Below are positions 1 to 9,596 of a stretch of 64,000 nt of DNA, one piece after another. A program made the translations under genes and the position numbers. The DNA is taken from the NCBI RefSeq assembly GCF_025146565.1, contig NZ_CP102258.1, forward strand, positions 3,318,001 through 3,382,000, given 5' to 3'. Source of the DNA: Bacteroides eggerthii (lineage in GTDB: Bacteria; Bacteroidota; Bacteroidia; Bacteroidales; Bacteroidaceae). Positions within the stretch are counted from its first letter, which is position 1; the number at the start of each line of letters is the position of its first letter. The notes under the pieces are model-generated. The model did no database searches, was not told the DNA's origin, and was given only the letters and a program-made list of their open reading frames with translations.

Positions 1-1296
1 CGGATCTGCAAGAATACTTCTGTTACCCAAAGCTCGTGGTCCAAACTCCATTCTGCCTTGGTACCAACCGACGACTTTTCCTTCATGCAACAGTTCTGTT
101 ACTTTGTCACACAATTCTGCATCTTTAAGATGCTTGTATATCAATCCGTTATATTCAATTGCTGCCACGATACGCTTATCATCATACTCAGGACCTATGA
201 ATGAAGTATCCTCAATCTTACCATTCATCAATGATGAGCAAACTAATGCTGCACCAATAGCACATCCAGAATCATCAGGAGCATAAGGCACATATATATT
301 GTCAAACAAGTGAGTCTTTAGTAATACACCATTGGCAGCACAATTCAAAGCGCAACCGCCTGAGATACATAGATTTGTCTTACCCACTATGTTCTTTACA
401 GTAACTGCTAACTTACAGAAAATCTCTTCCGTAATTAACTGTATTGCCAAAGCAAGGTTCTTGTGAGATATGGTAATTTCTTCTCCAACATCTCGTTTAC
501 TGAGACCAAATAACCTTTCCCACTTCTTGTCATTGACCATCTTATCGGAATACATGAAAGAGAAGTACTTTGTATTGAGCACAATACCTCCATCCTCATG
601 AATCTCTACAAGATTATCCTTGATTATACTGACAAAGCGATTTGTTTCTTCCGAATTCTTGTTGCCGTATGGTGCTAATCCCATGACCTTGTATTCATCA
701 GAGTTCACTTTGAATCCCAAGAAATACGTAAAGGCAGAATACAATAGTCCTATGGAGTTGGGATAAATTTGCTGTTGAATCAAAGTAATTTTATCGTTAG
801 ACACACTATAAATAGATGTTGTAGAATCCTCACCAACCGCATCCAATACCAGTATTGCAGCATCCTGATATGGTGATAGGAAATATGCGTTAGCTGCATG
901 TGCGAGATGATGATCAACAAATCGAATGTCAGCCTTAACACGACTATAGACTTCTTTCAATTCTTTCTTTATGGTCTTTCGCATATTCAGTCGTTCTTTG
1001 AGCCATATAGGAACAGACTTCAAGAAACGATCATAACTTTTGGGAGCATAAACAATACTATCCTTAATGATGCGTTCGAACTTCCTGAATGGTTTCTCGT
1101 AGAAAGTAATAATATCCACATCATCTAATGATATTCCTGCGTATTCCATACAAAACTGAATAGCCAAAATCGGGAACCTGTTATCATGTTTCTTTCTGCT
1201 GAAACGTTCCTCCAACGCTCCAGCTACGATTTGTCCATTCACTATTAGTGCAGCAGACGAATCATGATAATATGCAGTTATTCCCAATACGACCAT
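1..1296 (-). CDS. NodU/CmcH-type carbamoyltransferase, 3' end outside window
   Basis: This reading frame runs open from an ATG at 1296 to the window edge, giving 432 codons without a stop. It begins with [15 protein letters not shown] and carries [11 protein letters not shown], matching the N-terminal kinase-like fold and metal-binding histidines of carbamoyltransferases. Near the edge it shows [18 protein letters not shown], the signature of the C-terminal (YrdC-like) carbamoylation domain. Such enzymes use carbamoyl phosphate and ATP to carbamoylate a hydroxyl on a sugar or other small acceptor. Its ATG shares one base with the stop of the MBOAT gene upstream (TGATG), so the two are translationally coupled and it is the last gene visible of the long operon. 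The acceptor is unknown; the family call is firm. Confidence 0.9.
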   Translation of the reverse strand, partial: MVVLGITAYYHDSSAALIVNGQIVAGALEERFSRKKHDNRFPILAIQFCMEYAGISLDDVDIITFYEKPFRKFERIIKDSIVYAPKSYDRFLKSVPIWLKERLNMRKTIKKELKEVYSRVKADIRFVDHHLAHAANAYFLSPYQDAAILVLDAVGEDSTTSIYSVSNDKITLIQQQIYPNSIGLLYSAFTYFLGFKVNSDEYKVMGLAPYGNKNSEETNRFVSIIKDNLVEIHEDGGIVLNTKYFSFMYSDKMVNDKKWERLFGLSKRDVGEEITISHKNLALAIQLITEEIFCKLAVTVKNIVGKTNLCISGGCALNCAANGVLLKTHLFDNIYVPYAPDDSGCAIGAALVCSSLMNGKIEDTSFIGPEYDDKRIVAAIEYNGLIYKHLKDAELCDKVTELLHEGKVVGWYQGRMEFGPRALGNRSILADP

Positions 1297-2501
1297 CAGA
1301 ACTTCATATAAAAGAAATTTATACTTGGATTATTTGCCAATAAGATGTCAAGCACAAAAATTATACTTGTTATTGGAACTTCTTTCAAAATATAGCGATC
1401 CGAATCCTTGTGTCTGAATATGATATCCTTGGTAGAACTTCTGTCAGCAAACCATAATGCACACAAAGAAACAAATACTCCAACCACAATAGAATTGTCT
1501 ATAGGTTGATATTCCGTAACCTTTATAAGACGAAACACAAAATCTTCAATCTCATTAACATCAAACAATTGCCATAGAAGGGTGCAAACCAGAAAGACGA
1601 AAGCCCCATAGTATCTATTGCCCTTGATATTAAGGTTTCGTTCCGTTATTAAAAGTATCGCATGAGTTATTCCCCATACGATAAACGGGATAGACAAGTC
1701 ATGCCATATTGCACTAATAACAAAAACCAATAAGATATTCAATATCCATTGCCTTGCTGATATTCTGTTGCCACCTAAAGGGATGTAAATGTAATCTCTC
1801 AACCAAGTTCCTAATGTGATATTCCATCTCTTCCAGAAATCTCGAAATGTCCTGCTACAATATGGTGAATTAAAGTTCTCTGGAAGATCTATACCTAACA
1901 ATTTACCAAATGCAACGGCAAAAATAGAATACGCATAGAAATCAAAGAAGAAAGCCACTCCATAACATAAGATGCTGCAAACCTCATTCAATCCATCATA
2001 GTCGTCATTGCATAGGATATATAATCTGTCTGCAATGACAAATTTATAGAAACACGCAAAGATGCACATCTTGATTGGAAGATAAAGTTTCTTCAATGTA
2101 GGTTTCTTCTTCCCTCTCAGTTGTCTAACAAAATCATCGGCTCTATCAATCGGGCCTGCAAATATCTTTGGAAAGAAGAATAAGTAACAGAGAATTTCCA
2201 AAGCTGTATAATTCTTGTAATCACGATATTGGTTTATAATCAAAGATATTGCAGAAAATGCAAATACAGAATAACCCAAAGGAAGGATCAATCCCAACGA
2301 ACTCTTCAACGTAAAGAATGCCGAAACGAGAACAGCGATATCAGTAATTACCACAGCTTTACTCAGGCTCTTTCCTATGAATTTGGAAGATAACACGATG
2401 ATAACAGACATAACAAGAAACATCAAGACATACATCTTGACGAAGCAAGTCAATACACCTACACTTGACAACCATATTAATATCTGATATAGTTTTGTCA
2501 T
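1296..2501 (-). CDS. MBOAT family O-acyltransferase (AlgI/DltB-like)
   Basis: A 401-residue multi-pass membrane protein. Hallmarks are [13 protein letters not shown] near residue 108, the loop [20 protein letters not shown] near 218-237 followed by IYIPLGGN, and the conserved histidines at about 267 (AIWHDLS) and 280 (WGITHA). These are the active-site features of AlgI/DltB-type acyltransferases, which pass an acyl group across the membrane to a surface acceptor. It is somewhat shorter than a typical AlgI. It overlaps the upstream SGNH gene by 4 bp; MBOAT plus SGNH protein is the usual two-part acetylation module, as in alginate O-acetylation. The acceptor is inferred only: it could be a glycan or the product of the His-Xaa-Ser genes. 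Confidence 0.9.
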   Translation of the reverse strand: MTKLYQILIWLSSVGVLTCFVKMYVLMFLVMSVIIVLSSKFIGKSLSKAVVITDIAVLVSAFFTLKSSLGLILPLGYSVFAFSAISLIINQYRDYKNYTALEILCYLFFFPKIFAGPIDRADDFVRQLRGKKKPTLKKLYLPIKMCIFACFYKFVIADRLYILCNDDYDGLNEVCSILCYGVAFFFDFYAYSIFAVAFGKLLGIDLPENFNSPYCSRTFRDFWKRWNITLGTWLRDYIYIPLGGNRISARQWILNILLVFVISAIWHDLSIPFIVWGITHAILLITERNLNIKGNRYYGAFVFLVCTLLWQLFDVNEIEDFVFRLIKVTEYQPIDNSIVVGVFVSLCALWFADRSSTKDIIFRHKDSDRYILKEVPITSIIFVLDILLANNPSINFFYMKF

Positions 2502-4480
2502 TTTTTTAGCTTTATATGGTAAATGCCATCATTGATGCCGAAGACACCTGCAAACCATAGTTCATCATCAGAAATGCCAAAAGCAGGATCCCACTCATCA
2601 CCGAGAGTATGTGTTATCTGTCGGCTTTGCTTCTGTTCTATGTCATAGATAAACAAATCCCAATTTGTATCCTTGTTTCCTGCATAAGCAATGTACTTCC
2701 CAGAAGGTGATACCGCAATATCCCAAATATCGTATGGATGCTTTAATACAACGCATTTCTTGCCTGTTGCTACGTCATAGCTTTTAATCACAAAGTGGCT
2801 ATCTTGTGTTTCTTTCTGAATATAATAGATATGTCGATCATCATTCGAAAATACTGGTCGCCAACATTCTACACCATCTTCAAATTGCGTTTGTCTGCCT
2901 GTTGCGATATCATACAGTACAATGCTGGGAGTCGTGTGTTCCATTGTCCAGGAAGGAAAGGCTATCTTTGTCGCCGATTTATTGACACATGGAATAGCTC
3001 CCTTTGCTGGTTTCTTGTTAATAGCAACTTGATGTCCTTTAAAAAAGTCATAGAGAATAACATCTGTATTCAAAGACTCTTGTTCACCCTCTGTAAACAC
3101 AAGGTATCTACCATCATTTGAAATCATAGGATGTACCAGTTCGCTAACACCTCGCCACAATTCCTCACGATAACCATTGTTCATATTCAATCTATTTATG
3201 GTATAATAGTGTTCTGTTTGAGACTGATACACCATAGTACCATCGGCATGAATCGTTGGATATCGCTCATGGTAATTACCCTCACTCAAATAGTCATACC
3301 CACCACTTATCGAGCTTAACTCTTTGACAATCCTCTCTGCTATAAGCTGGTGTCCAACTACATTCATGTGCTCATCATGTGTAAAGAATGGAAATGAGTT
3401 GGATTGCCTGAACTCTGTTGTCAAATCATAAAGTTCCACTCTAAGAGCATTCGCTACCGATTGGCATAATTTATTTGGAATAGAAAGGTCAATCTCTTCT
3501 TTGCTTATATTGTACTCATCTAAAACCTCCTTCAACAATTCTGGCGAAATCTGTTCTTTTGAAGGGATAAAGATAAGTACCAACTTACCACCGATAGATT
3601 CAACTTCTTTTTTGAATTCTGAGATACTTTCCTTGAAAGCCCTCTTGTCGGCTTCCTTGTAATCAGACGTTTGTTTGAAGAAGATATTGTTGTCGATATT
3701 ATCTTCCTTGTTAGGAAAGAATGGTTCCGTCCATCTACCTAATGGCAACTCATCGCTATTGGCTATGTTATATTCGAAGTAGCGATATAGCGCCGACCAC
3801 TCCATGATGTAATCCTGTAAGGATGGCTGATGTTCTCTGATATTCATAAAGTCGTTAAAAGCTCCTATCTGAAGGAACACAACTTTGGGAGACAACTTTT
3901 TGCCCTTGTCTTTGAAATAATTCAACTCATCATAAAGACCAGCCCCACTTATACCAGCATTAACTATGACTTTATCGGGGAAGTCTTTGTAAATCAAAGA
4001 GCTGAACAACTGATTGTATTCTACCTGAGCACCTTGTGTATATGAATCTCCGATAAACAGCCAATCACATTTTTCAATCTTCTGATTCTGTGAGGATAAA
4101 TCATCAACTCTATATCCTTGACAATTTGTCTTGTATCGTGTTACAAATTCAGGGTCATTGAACTGTTGATCGAGATAAGGTTTATTGAAATAGTATTTCC
4201 CATGCAGTTCATACAGGTTCGGTATCTCTTTATATGCATACACCATCGTGAAAATCACCTCTGCATGAAAGAGTATGCTCGCAATAGCAGCAAGGTTGAA
4301 TGCCCAAACTTTCAACCTCAAACTACGAACTCTCGAAATGGCTAAACCAATGCTCACGATAGTTATAGGCAATAAAAAAGCAATGACCATACTCTGGTAG
4401 TATTGCCATAAAACTATTGGATTCCACAATAGCAGTAGCACCAATAGTAGGTTCATTACTTTCAGTTGCTTTCGAGTCAT
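2498..4480 (-). CDS. membrane SGNH-type protein fused to a TolB-like beta-propeller
   Basis: 660 residues in three parts. Three N-terminal hydrophobic segments (about 8-26, 30-48, 60-80) anchor the protein. An SGNH/GDSL-type domain follows: block I GDSYTQG at 144-150 with the likely nucleophile Ser146, a glycine block in NAGISGAG, a block III-like GAFNDF, and HDEHMN near 368 supplying the Asp-x-x-His. From about residue 395 to the end there are repeated blades of the TolB/WD40-like type (DGTMVYQ, NDGRYLVF, DDRHIYYI, PSGKYIAYAG). It lies 1 bp after an unknown gene and overlaps MBOAT by 4 bp. By analogy to AlgJ/AlgX it would take the acyl group from MBOAT and place it on a substrate. The propeller fusion is unusual and may hold the acceptor. 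Confidence 0.75.
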   Translation of the reverse strand: MTRKQLKVMNLLLVLLLLWNPIVLWQYYQSMVIAFLLPITIVSIGLAISRVRSLRLKVWAFNLAAIASILFHAEVIFTMVYAYKEIPNLYELHGKYYFNKPYLDQQFNDPEFVTRYKTNCQGYRVDDLSSQNQKIEKCDWLFIGDSYTQGAQVEYNQLFSSLIYKDFPDKVIVNAGISGAGLYDELNYFKDKGKKLSPKVVFLQIGAFNDFMNIREHQPSLQDYIMEWSALYRYFEYNIANSDELPLGRWTEPFFPNKEDNIDNNIFFKQTSDYKEADKRAFKESISEFKKEVESIGGKLVLIFIPSKEQISPELLKEVLDEYNISKEEIDLSIPNKLCQSVANALRVELYDLTTEFRQSNSFPFFTHDEHMNVVGHQLIAERIVKELSSISGGYDYLSEGNYHERYPTIHADGTMVYQSQTEHYYTINRLNMNNGYREELWRGVSELVHPMISNDGRYLVFTEGEQESLNTDVILYDFFKGHQVAINKKPAKGAIPCVNKSATKIAFPSWTMEHTTPSIVLYDIATGRQTQFEDGVECWRPVFSNDDRHIYYIQKETQDSHFVIKSYDVATGKKCVVLKHPYDIWDIAVSPSGKYIAYAGNKDTNWDLFIYDIEQKQSRQITHTLGDEWDPAFGISDDELWFAGVFGINDGIYHIKLKK

Positions 4481-4481
4481 T

Positions 4482-5627
4482 CTACATTAAAGATGAAATC
4501 TGTGACCTAATCTGATTCTCAAATGCTGTTTTCTCAATGCATTCCAGTTTGGATATGGTTTTCAGTACTTTTAAGTTAGAGACATTGGGCCAGGCCACAA
4601 TATCTAACAGAGGATCTAATGTTGAGAGATGCAATGTGGCAAACTTATTTCTGTTAAATTCCAACCAGCAGATGCCTTCTGCCTTTCTCGCTGTATATAA
4701 AGCTATTCTACAGGTTTGTATGTTCGGAGTAATATTGAATACATTACATGCTATATAATACATGAGCGACAAACAGGTGTAGGCATAATCCCGTTGAACA
4801 TCACCTTGTGTCTTTGCGCGAACAGATAGCTTGCCAGTTGTCTTCAGAGTTGCTTTTTTCATTGGCATCTTCAACGAAGGATCTTCAGTCAGCTCTATGC
4901 TAACGTCGATACTCTTAGCCGCCTGATTGTATTTGTAATCCAACTCTATAATGAAAGGCACCATCAATGTATTAGAGAATGAGTGAAAGGCATCATCAAC
5001 TATATGATTCTCGCCATCAATGATTTCTTGTTGCGCTCTTACACTCGCATCATATTCCTTCTTGAAAGAAGCATTGGCTCTATCTGCTTGAGCTTTTTCA
5101 ATAAGATTGAACAACGTCAGAATCTCATACCATGCGTCCATACGTTGTTTCTTCATGCTCTCTAAGTTTGCCTTCACAAACTCAGATTCACTAACAGAAG
5201 AACTTTTGGGATTGTGAGCCAAATTTCTTGCTTCACTCATAACAAGCTCTTTTATTTCGTTGTCCGTAGGTTTCTTTATATCCAATGTCTTCCACTGGTA
5301 TGCGTCTTGTGGTTTTACATTCTGCTGAACAGAATACGATGAAGCCAAACGTAATTTACTCTTCTTTTGTATTACAGTATAAGCATCCTGTGCATCCTCA
5401 TACATCTTGAGCATAATGTTGGTCATTTTCTGCTCTGTGGCCTTATGGGTAGAGCTTCGTTTTGCTGTTGACTCGCTTATATCGCCATAGACTGTAAAAA
5501 GGTATTCACCATCAGGGGTCAAGCACAAGGTCACTCTTCCCGATTTGTAAGAACTTAATACAGTGTACGTTTCTGAAAGCGAAACGATTGGCTTTGGCGG
5601 TTTTGAACATATTCTGATTTTTCCCAT
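4482..5627 (-). CDS. unknown protein of the Hxs operon
   Basis: 380 residues starting MGKIRICSKPP. The ATG at 5627 shares a base with the stop of hxsC (TAATG), which is why this start is chosen over a longer open frame reaching 5687. I see no signal peptide or membrane segment. The N-terminal 80 residues are beta-rich, a charged helical segment covers about 85-200, and the C-terminal part ends with a TLDPLLDIVAWPNV stretch. I do not recognise the family. Its fixed place between the radical SAM enzyme HxsC and the acyltransferase module suggests a cytoplasmic partner or adaptor in making the modified product, but that is inference from position only. Confidence 0.6.
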   Translation of the reverse strand: MGKIRICSKPPKPIVSLSETYTVLSSYKSGRVTLCLTPDGEYLFTVYGDISESTAKRSSTHKATEQKMTNIMLKMYEDAQDAYTVIQKKSKLRLASSYSVQQNVKPQDAYQWKTLDIKKPTDNEIKELVMSEARNLAHNPKSSSVSESEFVKANLESMKKQRMDAWYEILTLFNLIEKAQADRANASFKKEYDASVRAQQEIIDGENHIVDDAFHSFSNTLMVPFIIELDYKYNQAAKSIDVSIELTEDPSLKMPMKKATLKTTGKLSVRAKTQGDVQRDYAYTCLSLMYYIACNVFNITPNIQTCRIALYTARKAEGICWLEFNRNKFATLHLSTLDPLLDIVAWPNVSNLKVLKTISKLECIEKTAFENQIRSQISSLM

Positions 5628-6508
5628 TATTGTATCGCTTTTAATCCTTTGTATGGTTTTATTGATGTTGTGAACAATCCACAACACATTTCTTTCTTTT
5701 TACATTCTTGGCAGATGTCAGGATAGTCGTTCTTCCAATCTGATATGCTCTTTTGGGCGAAATCATGGAAGCTATCGGGCAAGAGGCACAACGGAATGTT
5801 GTATATACACACATTGTAGCGCCATTCATCCAGAAATTTCACTGCATTCAATAGATGTGCAATATAATCCTTCGGCTCAACCCAAATATTTTTAGAGTTC
5901 TTGATGGCATATCCTGTATATTCCATACCCATAAATGCTATCCATGCAACAAAGGGTAGATTCTTGTGGATAAATTCTGCCATAGGCAGGAACCTTCTGT
6001 AGTTAAGCTTATTCATTACTATTCTCAGTTCAATACACGCTCCTACAGATGCCAAGTTGTACAGTCCTATTATGGTTTCCTCAAAAGCACCCTTTGCTCC
6101 TGCAATTATATCATGATCCTTATAAAAATCGGAATGTAAAGGTATGCCGAAGATGATACGTCCTTCACCAACTTCCATTAAGGTAGATGTGTAATCTGCA
6201 TCTCTGAAATTGCGACCATTGCTAAGAATGTGAATATCGGTGTCAGGAAGTTGCTCACGAATATACATTATGAGAGAGATTAGCTTTTCGCCTAATAAAG
6301 TTGGCTCACCTCCTGTAATACCTATTATGGGTAAATCCTTGGGAGCGTTTTGTATGCGTAACAGGTTTTCTTCGTACAACCAATCAATGTCATCAACATT
6401 TATCGGTGGTTGACAGCACATCAAACAATGATTGTTACATTGTTCCGTACAGAACAAAGTATTGTCGTTAGATAATATGTCTAATGGTCTTTGTTTCATA
6501 CCAACCAA
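5627..6508 (-). CDS. hxsC: His-Xaa-Ser system radical SAM maturase HxsC
   Basis: 293 residues. The 4Fe-4S site is CNNHCLMC at residues 24-31 (Cys-x3-Cys-x2-Cys), followed by a GITGGEPTLLG motif typical of the radical SAM SAM-binding strand. A Cys cluster near the C-terminus (CQECKKKEMCCG) could bind an auxiliary cluster. HxsC is known as one of a pair of radical SAM enzymes found with HxsB, HxsD and the His-Xaa-Ser repeat protein HxsA; the chemistry is not established. An alternative ATG at 6499 would make a 4-bp ATGA overlap with hxsB and is equally plausible. Identification rests on the motifs plus the complete HxsA-B-C-D context. Confidence 0.85.
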   Translation of the reverse strand: MVGMKQRPLDILSNDNTLFCTEQCNNHCLMCCQPPINVDDIDWLYEENLLRIQNAPKDLPIIGITGGEPTLLGEKLISLIMYIREQLPDTDIHILSNGRNFRDADYTSTLMEVGEGRIIFGIPLHSDFYKDHDIIAGAKGAFEETIIGLYNLASVGACIELRIVMNKLNYRRFLPMAEFIHKNLPFVAWIAFMGMEYTGYAIKNSKNIWVEPKDYIAHLLNAVKFLDEWRYNVCIYNIPLCLLPDSFHDFAQKSISDWKNDYPDICQECKKKEMCCGLFTTSIKPYKGLKAIQ

Positions 6509-7905
6509 CTTTTGAATATCGGCATCACCTCATCATGACGCGTTACTATTAATTCTATAATGTACTCGATGATGGCCTTGTTCTTCCTGCATAACCATGA
6601 GTTTGGTCTGTAACCATACGTATCACCTTGGGTAGAATAGTTACGTACAGGATCAGCACCACAATACATTCGTATTGGACAATCAGAGCAACCTGCTATC
6701 GTCTCGTTACACCAAATCTTTCCCAATTCTCTTGCCTTCTGACCATAGACAATATCTTCATATTTGTCATCCACACTTCCCAAGCGGAAAGTGTAATCAT
6801 TGAATTCTGCCAGCATACGTGACTCATCCGATGCATACACATAGCCATCATAATTATATACAAGGACAGAGTTTATGATGCCTGCCGGTGATTGCAAGTC
6901 AACAAAACCTGTACAGAAAGGTGTTAACATCTTTCGAAGAATAATAGCAGCAAACTCCTCAATGAAAAACTTTCCGTTAAGGTTAAGCTCTATAATGTGA
7001 TTAAGGGCTTTCTTGTAGAAATCAATGAACTTGTCTGTATATACGTCCCAATCGGAATTATCTCTTGCAAGTCCGTAAGGATTTAATGCTCTTAGAAAGA
7101 TGCTGTTGAAGCCTAATCTGTCGTATTCATCAACTATTTCATTTGGGTGAAGAACACCTTCTTCCGATGCAGTCATCAAAGCAGAGACTTGGTCATACCC
7201 TAATAATTCTCTTGCCTTTGTTATGCCGGAAACAACCTTCTCATAACTATCTTTCTTGCCTCTGTTTCTATTATGTAGCCATTCAGGACCATCAAGAGAT
7301 GTAGAAATCAACACATGGTAGGTTTGACAAATATCCATTATCTCCTCTGTCAGATTTATGCTATTCGTACAGAGAACGTAATCTATCTTCCTTTTCTCAG
7401 TCTTGTTTGTTTCTTCTGCGCATTCTATGCCATATCTAATCAGCTTGGGCTCCAATGTAGGTTCTCCGCCTTGAAACTCCATTGTAAGAAATGGAGAGCG
7501 AGACTTAAACATCAATTCCACTGCTTTGCCCATTGTATGAAAGCTCATAGAACAATGTTTGCTTACCTCATCTTGACTTGATGCTTGACAATATACACAA
7601 TTCTGATTGCAACGAAGGGTTAGGACGAATATATGGAGTGCGGTAAAGTTGTCCAAAAAACCTTTCTTCTCCCTAAGTCTAGCGGCATAGACATTCATCA
7701 ACGGGGAGAAATAATTGTTTGTTACAAAGAAATTGGCATAAAGGCTTTTGAATAACTCTTCGTCAATAGCTTCCTTGTTCGCTAAACGGCATGCGGTACC
7801 AATCGGAACGACAATCATGTCCCCTAATTCATTTATCAAAACCTCTTTATTCTTGATCCTGATAAAGTTAAACGGAAGTATGTGATACTTATTAATCGAA
7901 ATCAT
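6496..7905 (-). CDS. hxsB: His-Xaa-Ser system radical SAM maturase HxsB
   Basis: 469 residues. An N-terminal stretch of about 90 residues, possibly a peptide-binding domain, precedes the radical SAM site CNQNCVYC at 99-106 and the FQGGEPTL motif. The C-terminus has a SPASM-like Cys array (CNETIAGCSDC ... YCGADPVRNY ... WLCRKNK) for extra 4Fe-4S clusters. This is the architecture of peptide-modifying radical SAM enzymes. It overlaps hxsD by 14 bp and hxsC by 3-13 bp. The presumed substrates are the two His-Xaa-Ser repeat proteins encoded just upstream. The modification made is unknown; a side-chain or backbone crosslink at His or Ser would be speculation. Confidence 0.88.
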   Translation of the reverse strand: MISINKYHILPFNFIRIKNKEVLINELGDMIVVPIGTACRLANKEAIDEELFKSLYANFFVTNNYFSPLMNVYAARLREKKGFLDNFTALHIFVLTLRCNQNCVYCQASSQDEVSKHCSMSFHTMGKAVELMFKSRSPFLTMEFQGGEPTLEPKLIRYGIECAEETNKTEKRKIDYVLCTNSINLTEEIMDICQTYHVLISTSLDGPEWLHNRNRGKKDSYEKVVSGITKARELLGYDQVSALMTASEEGVLHPNEIVDEYDRLGFNSIFLRALNPYGLARDNSDWDVYTDKFIDFYKKALNHIIELNLNGKFFIEEFAAIILRKMLTPFCTGFVDLQSPAGIINSVLVYNYDGYVYASDESRMLAEFNDYTFRLGSVDDKYEDIVYGQKARELGKIWCNETIAGCSDCPIRMYCGADPVRNYSTQGDTYGYRPNSWLCRKNKAIIEYIIELIVTRHDEVMPIFKSWLV

Positions 7906-8179
7906 TTTCGTCTAAATTGTCAAATTCGCCAAATGCCTTTGCATATAAAATTGTTTTAATGTCCCTGGTCTCTGTATTGATGATTTCCCTTAACTTAAAA
8001 TCATTCATTTTATTCCAAAAATCGTTGACATCAAAATCATCGTCTGTTTTATGAATTATTGTAAGAATCTCGTAATTGTTGACAAAGGTTCTTGCTATAC
8101 TAAATTTTTCAGACAATAGATATACAACTTTGGATATACAAGAGTCCGAATATATATTTCTATCTACTTTTATCTCCAT
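7892..8179 (-). CDS. hxsD: His-Xaa-Ser system protein HxsD
   Basis: 95 residues, acidic, no membrane segment. The sequence (IYSDSCISKVVYLLSEKFS near the N-terminus, a short helix-rich remainder and an acidic FDNLDENDFD tail) has the size and position of HxsD, the small protein that accompanies the HxsB/HxsC pair. It starts 3 bp after the 171-residue His-Xaa-Ser protein and overlaps hxsB by 14 bp. A role as substrate-presenting chaperone, like the recognition elements of other radical SAM peptide systems, is plausible but inferred. The call depends more on context than on sequence. Confidence 0.72.
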   Translation of the reverse strand: MEIKVDRNIYSDSCISKVVYLLSEKFSIARTFVNNYEILTIIHKTDDDFDVNDFWNKMNDFKLREIINTETRDIKTILYAKAFGEFDNLDENDFD

Positions 8180-8182
8180 AGG

Positions 8183-8698
8183 TTATAGAATTTTGGAAAG
8201 AACCTCACGAGTGCATACTCCATCTACAGTCATACCATACTTTGCCTGTATATTCCTTATGCATTGCTCCATTCTAAGATCAAAACATGTCATACCTTTG
8301 ATTTTAGTCACGTGTTGTTTGTCGTATAGACCTTTAGAGTCCAAAATCGCAGCTAACATATCTATGTCAGCCCCATACATTCCTTTTAAGATAGCCCTGT
8401 CTCCCAACACCATTTCCATAGGTGACCTAAATGAAGTGCATCTGCTTCTTCTCCCTGAATAATGTGAACGGTGAGAATAATGAGAACGATGGCCAGCAAT
8501 CAAAGTGAACTTACCATTTCCATTTAATTTTATGATGTTTTTTATAACAGATTTCTTCTTACTTGTAACTGCTTGTTCATCATCATTATTTCCTACAGTA
8601 TACATATAATCGTTTGTGTCTTCTACATCATTTCCCGATATGGAAAATACAGATGCAACTAATAAAGACTTTATTATATTTGATGCTATTCTATTCAT
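8183..8698 (-). CDS. exported His-Xaa-Ser repeat protein, one PG-binding-like domain (HxsA2-like)
   Basis: 171 residues. A signal-like N-terminus (SNIIKSLLVASVFSIS) is followed by an acidic spacer. The repeat GHRSHYSHRSHYSG at about 69-82 contains four Ser-spaced His triplets (HRS, HYS, HRS, HYS). The C-terminal 75 residues resemble a single peptidoglycan-binding-like domain, with LGDRAILKGMYGADIDML and a final FDLRMEQCIRNIQAKYG ... VLSKIL helix pair. It is the shorter of two paralogous repeat proteins, 1 bp from the larger one. It is the likely substrate of HxsB/HxsC. Two cysteines (RCTSF and TCFDLRMEQC) could form a disulphide after export. Confidence 0.78.
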   Translation of the reverse strand: MNRIASNIIKSLLVASVFSISGNDVEDTNDYMYTVGNNDDEQAVTSKKKSVIKNIIKLNGNGKFTLIAGHRSHYSHRSHYSGRRSRCTSFRSPMEMVLGDRAILKGMYGADIDMLAAILDSKGLYDKQHVTKIKGMTCFDLRMEQCIRNIQAKYGMTVDGVCTREVLSKIL

Positions 8699-8699
8699 G

Positions 8700-9596
8700 T
8701 TATTGTGCCTTTGTTTTTAACGCTTTGATAGTTGCCTCATCAGCTCTTCCTGTAACACTAAGGTTGTTGTATGCTTGGAAGAAACGAACTGCTGTTGCAA
8801 TATCCTTAGTAAACTCTGTCCTACCATCATTTGTCATGACAATCTTCTTCGGATCTGGAGCGAATCCAGCCTTAGTCAACAGGTTCACAAGTTCTGTCAC
8901 ATCAGTACCCTTATCGGTTGATGATTCTGAATATGATAACTCACGAGTACCAAGGATAACGGTTGTCTTGCTATTATTCCATGACTTCAACTTGTTAATG
9001 GTAGTTTGGTCTGCAATACCAGTCTGAGGCAAACCTGCATCCTTCTGGAAGTGCTTGACTGCTGATGCTATGGTAGCATCATAGAGAGAATAGCCCTCCT
9101 TTTCCTTTATCCAAGAACGGTTGATGTATAAAGCTGTTGCAAGGTAGCCTGTAAGTGAGGTTACGTCACTTCCATGGATACCAGTCTTTAATGTTCTATC
9201 ACCGATTGAATAATCACCTGCTGTCTTTGGCTTAGGTTTGCTGTAAGAATACGAGCCGCTACGAGAACTTGATGAGTAATGACTTGAACCACCTCCGTAT
9301 GATGAGTAATGAGAGTAGTGTGACCTGTGACCAGATCCACCACCGCCACCACCTGAACGATGTGACATGTGCGAACGATGGCTTGCAATGTATTTCACTT
9401 CACCATTCTTATTGAGTTTTGCTACATTCTTGAATACCTTTCCCCATGAGCGTTTAGTCTCACCGAAGAAATCATCATTATTGACAAAGTCAGGTATAAT
9501 AGTGGCGGTTTCTTCTGCTTGAGCATGAGTTGACAATAGTGCTGTAGCTGCAGAAAGCAACAATGCCCTTATTTTGTTTTTTGCTGGATTCTTCAT
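8700..9596 (-). CDS. hxsA: exported His-Xaa-Ser repeat protein with two PG-binding-like domains (HxsA-like)
   Basis: 298 residues. A clear signal peptide (KIRALLLSAATALLSTHAQA, cleavage after AQA near residue 27) is followed by a His/Ser/Gly/Tyr-rich segment at about 72-123 with HRSHMSHRS, HRSHYSHYSS and a Gly6 run, then a Tyr/Ser stretch. Two peptidoglycan-binding-like domains follow: about 128-205 (GDRTLKTGIHGSDVTSL ... AVKHFQKDAGLPQTG) and 210-296 (AVRFFQAYNNLSVTGRADEATI). This layout matches HxsA of the Hxs family. The domains suggest the modified repeat ends up at the cell wall or periplasmic surface. It overlaps the next upstream gene by 4 bp. Confidence 0.85.
   Translation of the reverse strand: MKNPAKNKIRALLLSAATALLSTHAQAEETATIIPDFVNNDDFFGETKRSWGKVFKNVAKLNKNGEVKYIASHRSHMSHRSGGGGGGSGHRSHYSHYSSYGGGSSHYSSSSRSGSYSYSKPKPKTAGDYSIGDRTLKTGIHGSDVTSLTGYLATALYINRSWIKEKEGYSLYDATIASAVKHFQKDAGLPQTGIADQTTINKLKSWNNSKTTVILGTRELSYSESSTDKGTDVTELVNLLTKAGFAPDPKKIVMTNDGRTEFTKDIATAVRFFQAYNNLSVTGRADEATIKALKTKAQ

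Noticed and set aside
9240..9380. Repetitive stretch as a CRISPR or tandem DNA repeat
   Set aside because: The repetition is codon-level (His-Xaa-Ser triplets and Gly codons) inside a coding gene, with no regular repeat-spacer units.
9188..9388. Antisense or alternate-frame peptide within hxsA
   Set aside because: It arises from the His/Ser/Gly-rich low-complexity sequence in another frame; no start signal and no homology.
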